Assembly (NCBI GenBank): GCA_024637315.1 | Contig: JAGXFH010000069.1 | Span: 1-62,867, forward strand | Reading direction: 5' to 3' | Length of the DNA stretch: 62,867 nt | From: Brevirhabdus sp. | GTDB taxonomy: Bacteria; Pseudomonadota; Alphaproteobacteria; Rhodobacterales; Rhodobacteraceae | Part shown: piece after piece, positions 47,809-57,740 of the stretch | Position numbering within the stretch: the stretch's first letter is position 1 | Layout: each line of letters opens with the position of its first letter | Position numbers and translations under genes: made by a program | The notes under the pieces: generated by a model | What the model saw: only the letters and a program-made list of their open reading frames with translations | Told to the model about the DNA's origin: nothing | Database searches by the model: none

Positions 47809-50240
47809 GAACGGATTCGCTCGTTCTGAGGATCCCAGAGCGGAGCGTCGGGCTGAACGGTGGCCCGGAACCGTTCGCCGAAGATCTCGACCTCCAGTTC
47901 AGTGCCGGGATCGGCAAGATCGGCGCGGAGCATACCCAGAGCGACGCAGGCATTGACGCGGTAGCCCCAGCCGCCCGAGGTTGTTTCCCCTACGACATCG
48001 CCGTCATGCCAAAGCGTAGACATATAGGGCGGATCGGCCTCGCCGGCATCGACCTTGAGGGTCACGAAGCGTTTTGAAACCCCATGTTGTCGCTCGGTCT
48101 GCAACGCAGCCTTACCGGGAAAATCCAAGGGCTTGTCAAGTTTCACGAACCGGTCGAGACCGCCTTGAAATAGCGTGTAATCGGTCGAAAGATCGCCCTT
48201 CCAGGCGCGGTAACCCTTTTCCAGACGCAGCCTGTTCAGCGCGAACATGCCGAATGGCTTGGCCCCTGCCCGCGTCACTGCATCCCAGACCGCAGGGGCA
48301 TCGGCAGGATCGCAATGAACCTCCCAGCCAAGTTCGCCGGCGAAGGAGACGCGGATGAGGGCGCATGGCTTGCCAGCGACGTGACCCTCGAAACTGACCG
48401 ACAGCCACGGGGCGGTCAGGTCGTGATCGGTCAGCGGGCCCAGGATTTCCCGCGCTTTCGGACCTGTAACCAGCAGGCATTCGACCTTGTCGGAGTGGTC
48501 GGTGACGGCGATCGCTTCAGGTGCTCTCAGAGACAGCAGTTCGCCGTCATGCCATTGCGCCACTGCGGCGGTGATCAGGCCGACATCGTCGGGGCCGTGC
48601 ACGATCACCGACATTTCGGTGACGATCCGACCCCGGTCGTCGGAAAAATAGATCAGGCCGATCTTGCCTTCGGGTGGCAAGCGCGAAGCGGTAAGACCAT
48701 CGACAAAGTCCCGCGCGCCTGGGCCTTCGACCTTGAGCCGGGTGAACCCCGAGATCGCGAGGATGCCGCAGCCATCGCGGACGGCTTCACATTCCTCCTT
48801 GATCCGAGCCTCCCACGGGCCGTTGCGGTCCCAAGTCTGGGACCCTTCCCAACTGGTATCGTCGCCGGGTTTCGCGAACCAGTCGGCGCGTTCCCAGCCG
48901 CTATAGGCACCGAAGACCGCGCCCGAACCCTGCAAGCGGGAATGCAAGGTCGAGAGGCGCTGGTCCTTGCCGGCGGGCCAACGGGCATACGGGAAGTGCA
49001 TGCCGTATTCGTGGCCATAGACCTCCATTCCCTTGGCAATACAGTAACCTTGGTCGGCATAGCCGGTGAAGCGGCGCGGGTCGCAGGACCACATGTCCCA
49101 TTCGGTCTGACCCTGGGTCACCCATTCCGCCAGCACCTTGCCGGCACCGCCGCCCTGACAGATGCCGAAGGTGAAGACACAGGCCTCGAACGCATTGGGG
49201 ACGCCGGGCATCGGACCGATCAGAGGATTGCCGTCGGGGGTATAGGGGATCGGACCGTTGATAACCTTGGTCAGCCCCGCCGTGCCCAGGATCGGCACCC
49301 GCGCCACCGCGTCGTTGATATACCATTCCAGCCGGTCAAGATCATCGGGATAAAGCTGAAAGGAAAAGTCGTCAGGCATCGGATCGTCGGGGGTGATCCA
49401 GTGCGCCTTGCAGTTCCGCTCATAGGGTCCGAGGTTCATGCCGTTCTTTTCCTGCCGGAGATAGTAGCTGGAATCGACATCGCGCAAGAGCGGCAGTTTG
49501 CTTTTGGTTTCCTTGGAATAGGCCGCAATTTCCGGAATCTCGTCGAACAGCATGTACTGATGGCTCATCACCATCATCGGCACGTCGCGGCCGAACCATT
49601 TGCCGACCTCGCGGGCATAATACCCCGCTGCGTTCACGACATACTCGCACCGGATCTCGCCCTTCGGGGTCGAGATGATCCATTCGCTGCCGGTCCATTC
49701 CGCAGCCGTCGCGGGACAGAACCGAATGATCTTTGCACCCATGTCGCGGGCGCCCTTGGCCAGCGCGTTGGTAAGCTGCGCGGGATCGATATCGCCATCA
49801 TGGGGGTCGTAAAGAGCGCCGCTCAGATCGTGGGTTTCCAGAAACGGATAGCGCGAGGCGATTTCATCGGGGGCAAGGATATCGAGGTCCATCCCCTGAT
49901 AGCGGCCCATACCCTTGACCCGCTGGAATTCCTGCATCCGCTCGCGGCTGTGTGCCAGCCGGATCGAGCCGGTTACATGGTAGTTCATCGGGTAGTCGAC
50001 AGCTTCTCCCAAACCACGATAAAGCTCGGCCGAATAGCGCTGCATGTTCATGATCGACCACGAACTCGAGAAGGTCGGTACGTTGCCTGCGGCGTGCCAG
50101 GTCGAGCCTGCGGTCAACTCGTTCTTCTCCAACAAGACGCAATCGGTCCAACCCGCCTTGGCCAGGTGATAAAGCGCCGAGACCCCGACGACTCCGCCGC
50201 CGATGATGATCACGCGCGCCTGATCCGGAAAATCCGCCAT
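47805..50240 (-). CDS. Dimethylglycine/sarcosine dehydrogenase-type flavoprotein, copy 2
   Basis: 811 residues with the same layout as copy 1: GGGVVG loop, TWHAAG with the flavin-linking His49, FAD domain, then a GcvT-like C-terminal half (DGCGILAISGFTRLKVEG, SFAGELGWEVHCD, FALNRLRLEKGYRAW). The two copies are clearly related but diverged, so they probably act on different substrates (for example dimethylglycine and sarcosine). The start ATG follows GGGAGG. First gene of the operon, divergent from the LysR gene. Confidence 0.9.
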   Translation of the reverse strand: MADFPDQARVIIIGGGVVGVSALYHLAKAGWTDCVLLEKNELTAGSTWHAAGNVPTFSSSWSIMNMQRYSAELYRGLGEAVDYPMNYHVTGSIRLAHSRERMQEFQRVKGMGRYQGMDLDILAPDEIASRYPFLETHDLSGALYDPHDGDIDPAQLTNALAKGARDMGAKIIRFCPATAAEWTGSEWIISTPKGEIRCEYVVNAAGYYAREVGKWFGRDVPMMVMSHQYMLFDEIPEIAAYSKETKSKLPLLRDVDSSYYLRQEKNGMNLGPYERNCKAHWITPDDPMPDDFSFQLYPDDLDRLEWYINDAVARVPILGTAGLTKVINGPIPYTPDGNPLIGPMPGVPNAFEACVFTFGICQGGGAGKVLAEWVTQGQTEWDMWSCDPRRFTGYADQGYCIAKGMEVYGHEYGMHFPYARWPAGKDQRLSTLHSRLQGSGAVFGAYSGWERADWFAKPGDDTSWEGSQTWDRNGPWEARIKEECEAVRDGCGILAISGFTRLKVEGPGARDFVDGLTASRLPPEGKIGLIYFSDDRGRIVTEMSVIVHGPDDVGLITAAVAQWHDGELLSLRAPEAIAVTDHSDKVECLLVTGPKAREILGPLTDHDLTAPWLSVSFEGHVAGKPCALIRVSFAGELGWEVHCDPADAPAVWDAVTRAGAKPFGMFALNRLRLEKGYRAWKGDLSTDYTLFQGGLDRFVKLDKPLDFPGKAALQTERQHGVSKRFVTLKVDAGEADPPYMSTLWHDGDVVGETTSGGWGYRVNACVALGMLRADLADPGTELEVEIFGERFRATVQPDAPLWDPQNERIRS

Positions 50241-50315
50241 GATGCCTCCCGCAGATATGCAGACGAGAGCGTATCCGGGCGCAAAAGAAATGCAATTCAG
50301 CAAACCTTGGGTTAT

Positions 50316-50334
50316 TAATCGCAAAAAGCGATTA
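50316..50334. promoter_or_regulatory. LysR-type operator (ATC-N9-GAT dyad)
   Basis: TAATCGC-AAAAA-GCGATTA is a perfect 7-bp inverted repeat; its core is ATC-N9-GAT, the general LysR-family recognition pattern. It lies in the 126-base gap between the flavoprotein operon and the LysR gene, 32 bases before the LysR start, which suits control of both directions. Confidence 0.7.
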
Positions 50335-50366
50335 GATATCTTGGAAGAACAGCGGAGCGACCGATC

Positions 50367-51221
50367 ATGAATATCGACCAAGTGCTGACCTTTCTCGATC
50401 TGATCGAAAGCAACAGCTTCAACGCCACCGCCGAACGGCTGGGCGTGACTCAATCGACGGTTTCGGGCCGGGTGCAATCGCTGGAAGCAGCCCTTGGCAA
50501 GCGGCTCTTCAGTCGCAGCAAGGCGGGAACCCGGCTGACGGTGGCGGGCGCGCGGTTCGCGCATCATGCCCGGACGCTGCAACAGGAATGGAACGAGGCG
50601 CAACGCTCGGTGCAGAGCTCTGACAATTTCACCCGGTCTTTGAGGATCGGCGTTCAGATGGACATCGCCGCCGACGCGGCGGGCCGTTGGGTGCAGGCAT
50701 TTCGCGCGGCGATGCCGGATGCATCGTTTTATATCGAGCCCGATTATTCCGTCCAGATGAGTGCCGACCTGCTGGCGGGCGGGCTGGATATCGGCATCAT
50801 GTTCGCGCCCCGCCATTTTCCCGATCTGCACAATGAACGTATCGGCGATGTGACTTACCGGATGGTCAGCACGCTGACGGATCGGCTCGCAGAGGTCACA
50901 CCGGACCGCTACATCTACGGCAACTACACGCCCGCCTTCGACCAGACGCATCGCAGGCTGCTGCCGGATCATGCCCGCGCGGCGCCCGTGGCTTGCGGCC
51001 AGTCGAGCGTGGTCGCGACGCTGTTGTCCGCCCTTGGCGGCTCTGCATATCTCTTGCAGGAAACCGCTCGGGATCTGGTCGCCGCCGGACGCTGCCGCAT
51101 TGTCGAGGATGCCGAACCGATCATCCAGTCGGTCTATCTGGCGGTTCATATCCGGCATCGCCACAGCCAGCCGACGCAGAAGATCGTGCGGATCGTGCGC
51201 AGCGAATTCGGCTTCTCCTGA
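50367..51221 (+). CDS. LysR-family transcriptional regulator
   Basis: This gene encodes 284 residues with an N-terminal winged helix-turn-helix (MNIDQVLTFLDLIESNSFNATAERLGVTQSTVSGRVQSLEAALGKRLFSR, residues 1-50) and a C-terminal effector domain. It is divergent from the flavoprotein operon, with a LysR dyad between them, so it likely controls that operon and perhaps the CocE-type hydrolase that follows 44 bases downstream. The co-inducer may be betaine, dimethylglycine or a breakdown product. Confidence 0.9.
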   Translation: MNIDQVLTFLDLIESNSFNATAERLGVTQSTVSGRVQSLEAALGKRLFSRSKAGTRLTVAGARFAHHARTLQQEWNEAQRSVQSSDNFTRSLRIGVQMDIAADAAGRWVQAFRAAMPDASFYIEPDYSVQMSADLLAGGLDIGIMFAPRHFPDLHNERIGDVTYRMVSTLTDRLAEVTPDRYIYGNYTPAFDQTHRRLLPDHARAAPVACGQSSVVATLLSALGGSAYLLQETARDLVAAGRCRIVEDAEPIIQSVYLAVHIRHRHSQPTQKIVRIVRSEFGFS

Positions 51222-51265
51222 CCGGCCGCGGCTGGCAGGGTGATGCATGCAAGAAGAGGGATGCC

Positions 51266-53236
51266 ATGGGACCGCAGGAGATCGAAGAAATCGAGGATAT
51301 GGGCATTGTGATGCCCGATGGATGTCGGCTGTCGACGCGGGCCTGGAGGCCCAAGGATGCAGCCGGCGCCCCGGTTCCAGCCATTCTGGAATACCTGCCC
51401 TACCGCAAGCGCGACGGCACCTGCGCGCGGGATGCCCTGACACATCCTTACCTTGCCAGTCATGGCTATGCCTGTCTGCGCGTCGACAGTCGCGGCAACG
51501 GCGACAGTGAAGGGGTGATGGCCGATGAGTATACACCGCAGGAACTGGCCGACGCGGTCGAGGTGATCAAGTGGATCGCGGCACAGGACTGGTGTTCCGG
51601 CGATGTGGGGATGATGGGGATCAGTTGGGGCGGCTTCAATGCGCTGCAGGTCGCCGCCCTGCAGCCACCGGCGCTCAAGGCGATCATCACCCTGTGTTCC
51701 ACGGTGGACCGGTTTGCCGATGATATCCACTACAAGGGTGGCTGCCTGCTGAACGAAAACCTAGGCTGGGCGGGAACAATGCTGTCCTATTCCTCACGTC
51801 CACCGGACCCCGCCCTCGTGGGCGAGGGATGGCGCGAGATGTGGATGCAGCGGTTGCGCGCCGAACCGCATCTGGCCGAGATCTGGCTATCGCATCAGCA
51901 CCGGGACGACTATTGGAAACACGGTTCGGTCTGCGAGGATTATGCCGCGATCAAGGCGGCCGTACTGGCCGTCGGCGGCTGGGGCGACGCTTACAAGAAC
52001 GCGGTGCAAGCCCTGGTCGAGAATGTCGAGGCTCCGGTCAAGGGGATTGTCGGGCCCTGGATCCACAAATACCCGCATTTTGCCATGCCAGAGCCGCGGA
52101 TCGGGTTTCTGCAAGAGGCGCTGCGGTGGTGGGATCGCTGGCTGAAGGGTGTCGAAACCGGCGTCGAGGACGATCCTGATCTGCGGCTTTTCGTGATCGA
52201 GAGCGAAGCGCCGAAGCCCGATTATGAAAGACGCGCGGGGCGTTGGATCGCCCAGGATTTCCGTCAGGCGCCCCAGCGGATATTCCATCTGAGCGGTGAC
52301 CGTCTGCGCGATCAGCCGGGACCGGTCGACGCACTGGTCGACAGCCCCGCCGATACCGGCATGGCGGCGGGCGAATATTGCGCGATCTGGCTGGGGCGAG
52401 AACTGCCGGGCGATCAGCGCCGCGATGATGCACTGTCTGTCTGTTTCGACAGTGCGGCATTGGATCAGCCGATCGACCTCGCGGGAGCGCCGGAGGTGGC
52501 GCTGACGATCGAGAGTAACGCGCCGGTCGGGCAGATCGCTGTCCGGCTGAACGATGTACGGCCAGACGGCAAGGTCGCCAGGATCACCTATGGCATGCTG
52601 AACCTGACCCATCGCGACAACGCGGAACACCCCGAAGCGATGCCGGTGGCCGAGTCGGTGACGGTGCGGCTCAGGCTCGATCAGATCGCTTACCGGATTC
52701 CGGAAGGGCATAAGCTTCGGTTGTCGATCTCGAATGCCTACTGGCCGCTGATCTGGCCCGCTCCACAGGCTGCAACCCTGCGATTGACCGCAGGCACCCT
52801 AGCCTTGCCGCTTGTCCGCGAGGTCGGGAAGGTCGCGTTTCCTGCGCCCGAAATGGCAGCGCCCTGGTCGACCGAAGAGATGCGGCCCCCGGATCACCTG
52901 CGCGAGACCGTGTTCGACCAGCGGTCCGGCGTCACCCGTTTGCGGATAGTCGATGATTTCGGACTGGTGCGGGATCCGGCGACCGGACTCGAGATCGGGT
53001 CAATGGCGCGCGAATGGTGGGACATCCACCCCGATGATCCCTTGTCGGCGCGCGGACGGACGCACTGGACAAGTACGCTCGGTCGCGATGAATGGCAGGT
53101 CCGGACCGAAACTTTCTCTGAGATGTGGGCAGACCTCGGGGCATTTCACCTGATCGCCCGGATCGAGGCTTATGAGGGTGACAGGCTGATTTTCGAGCGA
53201 GATTTCGAGAAGGCTATCGCCCGCGATCTGGTTTAG
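51266..53236 (+). CDS. CocE/NonD-type hydrolase (S15 family)
   Basis: The 656-residue enzyme has an alpha/beta hydrolase core with LRVDSRGNGDSEG and the nucleophile motif GISWGG (Ser120), then a C-terminal jelly-roll-like domain (GAPEVALTIESNAPVGQIAVRLNDV, RLRLDQIAYRIPEGHKLRLSISNAYWP), the layout of cocaine esterase and X-Pro dipeptidyl peptidases. It cleaves an ester or a peptide bond; the substrate is unknown. Same strand as the LysR gene and probably part of its transcript. The ATG follows AAGAAGAGG. Confidence 0.85.
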   Translation: MGPQEIEEIEDMGIVMPDGCRLSTRAWRPKDAAGAPVPAILEYLPYRKRDGTCARDALTHPYLASHGYACLRVDSRGNGDSEGVMADEYTPQELADAVEVIKWIAAQDWCSGDVGMMGISWGGFNALQVAALQPPALKAIITLCSTVDRFADDIHYKGGCLLNENLGWAGTMLSYSSRPPDPALVGEGWREMWMQRLRAEPHLAEIWLSHQHRDDYWKHGSVCEDYAAIKAAVLAVGGWGDAYKNAVQALVENVEAPVKGIVGPWIHKYPHFAMPEPRIGFLQEALRWWDRWLKGVETGVEDDPDLRLFVIESEAPKPDYERRAGRWIAQDFRQAPQRIFHLSGDRLRDQPGPVDALVDSPADTGMAAGEYCAIWLGRELPGDQRRDDALSVCFDSAALDQPIDLAGAPEVALTIESNAPVGQIAVRLNDVRPDGKVARITYGMLNLTHRDNAEHPEAMPVAESVTVRLRLDQIAYRIPEGHKLRLSISNAYWPLIWPAPQAATLRLTAGTLALPLVREVGKVAFPAPEMAAPWSTEEMRPPDHLRETVFDQRSGVTRLRIVDDFGLVRDPATGLEIGSMAREWWDIHPDDPLSARGRTHWTSTLGRDEWQVRTETFSEMWADLGAFHLIARIEAYEGDRLIFERDFEKAIARDLV

Positions 53237-53431
53237 GCTTCGGGAGACGTCGGAACCGAGATCTGCGGCATCTCGTTGCGTTCGAACGCGCATTCCGATG
53301 CCTTAGTGTCAAGTATGTCCGACTCGCTGAAGGCACGGCCAGACCGAGACCTGTGCCGGCCCAGAACAGGTTTTGCGCCCGTTGCGCGCCCGCGCAGTCT
53401 TCGGCGAGGGTAACTTGCAGCGAAAGGCGGG

Positions 53432-54373
53432 TCAGGGGGCAAGATCTGGCGCTGTCGGCATCTGGCCCTGGCCCAGAAGGGCGATGGCGCGTGTCATGCG
53501 GGCAAAGCTGGTGCGGGCGCGTGTCACGCTGTGGCGGGCACGCAGGTAGCCATGCACGAGGCCGGGTTCGGTGATCGCGAGGGCGCGCCCTCGCGCCTCG
53601 GCTATGCGGTCCGCATAGTTATCCGCGTCATCCGCTAGCGGATCGCATTCGGCGGCGACCGCGATTGTGGGCGGCAGGTTGGTGAAGTCGGTGTCGTGCA
53701 GCGGCGCATAGGTCGGGTCGCCTTTCGGGACTGCGCCTTCCGTGCGGATGTTTTCGTAGAACAGGACATCGTCACGGGTCAGCATCGGGGCATTGGCATG
53801 GGTCAGGTAAGAGCCTTTGCCACTTTCGCCGCCCAGCACGGGATAGATCAGAACCTGACCAAGGATGTTGCTGTCGCGGTTGGCATGGGCGAGCGCCGCG
53901 GCAAGGTTGCCGCCAGCGCTGTCGCCCGCAAGCACCAGTGGTTTGCCGAACTGGGCTTGCGTCCAGCCCAGGGCTGTCTGGCAATCGTCGAAGGCAGCGG
54001 GGTGGCGGTGTTCGGGGGACAGGCGATAATCGACCGAGATCACATCCAGTCCGGTGGCGCCGCAAATCTCGGCGCATACATCGTCATGGCTGTCCAGCCC
54101 GCCAACAACGAACCCACCGCCATGCATGTAGAGGACCAAGGCCCTCTTCCGCGCCACAGACGATCGGTAGCGCCGGATCGGCACGCCGTTCGCATCGTGG
54201 TTCACTGCCGTTACGCCCGGCGGATATCCCGCGAAGAAGGCGCGGCACATGGCATCGTAGATCCGGCGCTGCTCGTCGATCGTCCGGTTCACCGCATCGG
54301 GCGGATACCAGCGTTCTGTCTCGCGGATGAAAGTCCAGGTTTCGGCGTCGACCAGCGCGTCATAATCAGGCAT
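53432..54373 (-). CDS. Alpha/beta hydrolase (hormone-sensitive lipase type)
   Basis: 313 residues. The oxyanion motif HGGG (84-87) and the nucleophile GDSAGG (Ser152) define the HSL-like esterase group; AECDPLADD and GLVHGYLR supply the other triad parts. Such enzymes cleave carboxylic esters. It begins 1 base after the phosphodiesterase-like gene, at the end of the choline-linked operon, so an ester of choline is a reasonable guess. Confidence 0.84.
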   Translation of the reverse strand: MPDYDALVDAETWTFIRETERWYPPDAVNRTIDEQRRIYDAMCRAFFAGYPPGVTAVNHDANGVPIRRYRSSVARKRALVLYMHGGGFVVGGLDSHDDVCAEICGATGLDVISVDYRLSPEHRHPAAFDDCQTALGWTQAQFGKPLVLAGDSAGGNLAAALAHANRDSNILGQVLIYPVLGGESGKGSYLTHANAPMLTRDDVLFYENIRTEGAVPKGDPTYAPLHDTDFTNLPPTIAVAAECDPLADDADNYADRIAEARGRALAITEPGLVHGYLRARHSVTRARTSFARMTRAIALLGQGQMPTAPDLAP

Positions 54374-54374
54374 C

Positions 54375-55214
54375 TCAGTCGGCAGTCAGAAAGGGCTGTA
54401 CCGCCATCGTGGAGGGTATTTCAGCCCCCATCCGTGTCAGGAGTGTCGGTGCGAGCGCCAACTGATCGAGCACCGCGCCCGCCTCCGGACCCTCGCCGCC
54501 GCCGAACCAGTAAAAGGCCACATCCTGCTGATCTTCGCCACGCCCGCCATGATGCCCGCGGTCGCTTTGCCCGTGATCGGCAGTCACCGCGACCTCGTAG
54601 CCGGCAGCACGCCAGAGCGGCAGGAAATGCGCCAGCATCCCGTCGATCAACACGCAGGCATTGTCCATCTCGATGCAGTCCTGCCCGAAGCGGTGGCCCA
54701 TGCTGTCCAACGTGCAGGTATGCAGGATGCCATAGTCAATGCCGAACCGCTCGGTCAGCATGGTGAGCGTAGCGAACAGATCGGCATCTGACGGCGTCAT
54801 CTGATTGTTCGTGCCGTAGCCAGCCATCGTGTGAAACCGGCCATGGGTAATCGGTCCGTCGGGATCGTCATATTCGATGTCGCGAACGAAATCCCAAGGA
54901 GCTCGGTTAAAGAAGATCGACCAGAAGGAATGCGTCACCGCCCCGGTATTGCCGCCCGCCGCTTTCACCTGGCCGAATATGTCGGGCTGCTTCACCCGAA
55001 ACAGGCTTTCGTTGGAGACCACGCCATGCACCTGAGGGCTGACCCCGGTATGGATCGAGGCATAGCAGCTGGCCGAGGTCGAGGGCAGGACCGAGCGCAT
55101 CTTCCAGACCCGCGCCTCTCCGGAATGCACCCAACCTTCCAGATTTCCGTTCAGCCGACGGGCGACCCGCCAAGGCTGGCCATCAAGAATGACCAGCAGA
55201 ACCTTGTTCTTCAT
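54375..55214 (-). CDS. Alkaline phosphatase-superfamily phosphodiesterase/phosphatase
   Basis: 279 residues. KVLLVILDGQPW opens the metal-binding core, LPSTSASCYASIHTG holds the candidate nucleophile Thr46, and VTADHGQSDRGHHGG is the C-terminal metal site, as in nucleotide pyrophosphatase/phosphodiesterase-like enzymes. It is shorter than typical members. Located between the ABC importer and the esterase, it may release phosphate or choline from a phospho-ester such as glycerophosphocholine or phosphocholine; this is inference. Confidence 0.75.
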   Translation of the reverse strand: MKNKVLLVILDGQPWRVARRLNGNLEGWVHSGEARVWKMRSVLPSTSASCYASIHTGVSPQVHGVVSNESLFRVKQPDIFGQVKAAGGNTGAVTHSFWSIFFNRAPWDFVRDIEYDDPDGPITHGRFHTMAGYGTNNQMTPSDADLFATLTMLTERFGIDYGILHTCTLDSMGHRFGQDCIEMDNACVLIDGMLAHFLPLWRAAGYEVAVTADHGQSDRGHHGGRGEDQQDVAFYWFGGGEGPEAGAVLDQLALAPTLLTRMGAEIPSTMAVQPFLTAD

Positions 55215-55297
55215 CTTTCGTTCTCAAACATTTCAGCCGAGGGCTCCCGTACCGTCACGGCCGACACCGCGATGCGGGCGGCCCGCAGCGCAAAGCC

Positions 55298-56932
55298 TCA
55301 GTTCCCCGCGCTTTCCATCGTTCGATGTTCCAGCACCTCTTCCAGCCAACCGATCTTCATCTCGGGAACCGAGGACAGCAGAAGATCGGTATAATCGTCG
55401 AAGGGTGGCGTCAGAACCTCCGTTTTCGGGCCGTAGCGCACCAGCGATCCTTGATACATGACCGCTATTGAATCCGCGATGGCCTTCACCGTCGCAAGGT
55501 CGTGGGTTATGAAAAGATAGGCTACGTCCTCAGCCTTCTGCAACCGCAACAACAGCTTCAAGATACCATCGGCGACCAGCGGATCAAGCGCACTCGTCAC
55601 TTCGTCGCAGATGATCAGCTTGGGTTTTGCGGCCAGCGCGCGAGCGATACAGACGCGTTGTTTCTGCCCCCCTGAAAGTTCGGCCGGGTAGCGATCGAGA
55701 AATTCCGCACCCATCTCGATCTCTTCCAGAAGTTCCATCACCCGCTCGCGTTTCTTGCGGCCCTTGAGGCCGAAGTAGAAATCCAGGGGCCTGCCGATGA
55801 TGGTTTCCACGGTCTGGCGCGGGTTCATCGCGGTGTCGGCCATCTGGTAGATCATCTGCAACTCGCGCAGGTCTTCCTTGCTGCGCTTCGCCAGCGCCCG
55901 GCTGAAGGTGCGCCCGGCAAAGGTCACAGTACCCTCAAACGGTGGCAGGAGACCGGTGATAACGCGGGCAAGCGTCGATTTTCCGGATCCGCTTTCGCCG
56001 ACGACGGCGAGGGTCTGGCCCGGATGCACCTCGATCGACACATCCTTCAGCACCTGAATGGCATTGCCGTAGGCGGCCGAGATATCGCGCGCCACCAGAA
56101 CCGGATCGGCCGTAGGCTTCTTTTCCTCGTGTTCGATCGATCGGACCGAGACCAGAGCGCGGGTATATTCCTCTTGTGGATTGTTGATGATGTTTTCGGC
56201 GGTGTTGCGCTCGACCTTGCGGCCGCCGCGCAGCACCATGATCTCGTCCGCGACCTGCGCCACCACGGCGAGGTCGTGGGTTATATAGAGCGCGGCCACG
56301 CCGGTATCGCGGATCGCCCTCTTGATCGCCGCCAGCACGTCGATCTGGGTGGTCACGTCCAGCGCCGTGGTCGGCTCGTCGAAGACGATCAGATCCGGTT
56401 CCGGCACCAGAGCCATCACCGTCATCGCGCGCTGCAACTGGCCGCCCGACACCTGATGCGGATAGCGGCTTCCAAAATTATTGGGGTCGGGTAGGCCGAG
56501 ATGGGTGAACAGATCGACGGCACGCGCTTCGGCCTGTTTCTGACTGGCCATGCCGTGGGCAAGCGCCGCCTCGGTGATCTGCTCCATCAGTTTCTTGGCC
56601 GGGTTGAAGGCAGCGGCGGCGGATTGCGCGACATAGGTCACCTCCTTGCCGCGCAGCTTGCGGAACCCGCGCATGCCACCCTTCATGATGTCGCGACCGT
56701 TCAACCAGACCTCTCCGCCCGCGATGCGCACTCCGCCGCGGCCATAGCCCATCGCCGAAAGGCCAATAGTGGATTTGCCGGCCCCGGATTCGCCGATCAG
56801 GCCCAGCACCTTGCCCTTTTCCAGCGTCAGCGACACATCCTCGACGATGATGATGTCATGCGCCGGCTCGCCCGGAGGATAGACCGTCGCCTCGATCCGA
56901 AGGTTGCGGATGTCCAGAAGCATGTCAGCCAC
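55298..56932 (-). CDS. Dipeptide-type ABC transporter, fused double ATP-binding subunit
   Basis: The 544-residue protein has two complete ATPase domains. The first has Walker A GESGAGKST (47-55) and signature VSGGQLQRA; the second has GESGSGKST and LSGGQKQRV. This is the DppD-DppF-like fusion that powers peptide/nickel-type importers. The start GTG lies 5 bases after AGGAGG, and overlaps the permease stop; an ATG 9 bases on is also possible but sits far from the ribosome site. Partner of the two permeases and the binding protein. Confidence 0.92.
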   Translation of the reverse strand: MADMLLDIRNLRIEATVYPPGEPAHDIIIVEDVSLTLEKGKVLGLIGESGAGKSTIGLSAMGYGRGGVRIAGGEVWLNGRDIMKGGMRGFRKLRGKEVTYVAQSAAAAFNPAKKLMEQITEAALAHGMASQKQAEARAVDLFTHLGLPDPNNFGSRYPHQVSGGQLQRAMTVMALVPEPDLIVFDEPTTALDVTTQIDVLAAIKRAIRDTGVAALYITHDLAVVAQVADEIMVLRGGRKVERNTAENIINNPQEEYTRALVSVRSIEHEEKKPTADPVLVARDISAAYGNAIQVLKDVSIEVHPGQTLAVVGESGSGKSTLARVITGLLPPFEGTVTFAGRTFSRALAKRSKEDLRELQMIYQMADTAMNPRQTVETIIGRPLDFYFGLKGRKKRERVMELLEEIEMGAEFLDRYPAELSGGQKQRVCIARALAAKPKLIICDEVTSALDPLVADGILKLLLRLQKAEDVAYLFITHDLATVKAIADSIAVMYQGSLVRYGPKTEVLTPPFDDYTDLLLSSVPEMKIGWLEEVLEHRTMESAGN

Positions 56933-57740
56933 CACGTCCTCCTTTCAGATCGGATGTGCGGTTCAGCACCCAATCCGCTACCAGGTTGACCGAGATCGCC
57001 AGCGCCGCGATAGCGGCAGCAGGTACAAGCGCCGCGCCGATACCGAAGACGATTCCTTCCTTATTCTCCTTCACCATCCCGCCCCAGTCTGAGGCCGGCG
57101 GTTGCACGCCCAGCCCGAGGAAGGAGAGGGTTGAAAGAAAGAGAACCGCAAAGATGAAACGCAGGCCAAGTTCCGCAACCAGCGGTGACAAGGCGTTGGG
57201 CAGGATTTCTCGGAATATGATCCAGGTCCGCTTTTCGCCGCGCAGCTTCGCCGCTTCCACGAAATCCTGCACATTGATATCGACCGCGACGGCGCGCGAC
57301 AGGCGGTAGACCCGAGTCGAATCGAGCAGGCCCATTACCAGGATCAGGACCGTCATGCTGACCGGCATCACCGACAGGACGACCAGCGCGAAGATCAGGG
57401 TGGGGATCGACATCATGAGATCGACGAAACGTGACATAAGCTGATCGATCCAGCCGCCGATGACCGCAGCGGTGAAGCCCATAAACGCCCCCAGCGTGAA
57501 TGACAGGATCGTCGCCAGCGTGGCGATGACAATGGTCGTCCGGCCACCATAGATCATCCTGCTGAGAAGATCGCGGCCAATATTGTCGGTGCCAAGCCAG
57601 TGCTCGGCCGAGCGCGGCTGCCAAACGTCGCCAACAATCTCAGCCATGCCGTAGGGGGCGATCCAGGGCGCGAACGCCGCCATCGCGAAGAAACCGGCAG
57701 TGAGGATCATCCCAATCAGGGCGGAAACGGGTATCCTCAT
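56925..57740 (-). CDS. Dipeptide-type ABC transporter permease (DppC-like)
   Basis: 271 residues with five or more membrane spans and the permease signature in FVEAAKLRGEKRTWIIFREILPNALSPLVAE (EAA loop), which contacts the ATPase. The N-terminal LGTDNIGRDLLSRMIYGGRT motif is typical of DppC-type subunits. It overlaps the other permease by 4 bases and the ATPase start. Confidence 0.93.
   Translation of the reverse strand: MRIPVSALIGMILTAGFFAMAAFAPWIAPYGMAEIVGDVWQPRSAEHWLGTDNIGRDLLSRMIYGGRTTIVIATLATILSFTLGAFMGFTAAVIGGWIDQLMSRFVDLMMSIPTLIFALVVLSVMPVSMTVLILVMGLLDSTRVYRLSRAVAVDINVQDFVEAAKLRGEKRTWIIFREILPNALSPLVAELGLRFIFAVLFLSTLSFLGLGVQPPASDWGGMVKENKEGIVFGIGAALVPAAAIAALAISVNLVADWVLNRTSDLKGGRGG

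Noticed and set aside
48315-50318. 667-codon frame antisense to the second dimethylglycine dehydrogenase-like gene
   Set aside because: No motif and mirrored composition; the flavoprotein motifs are complete on the minus strand.
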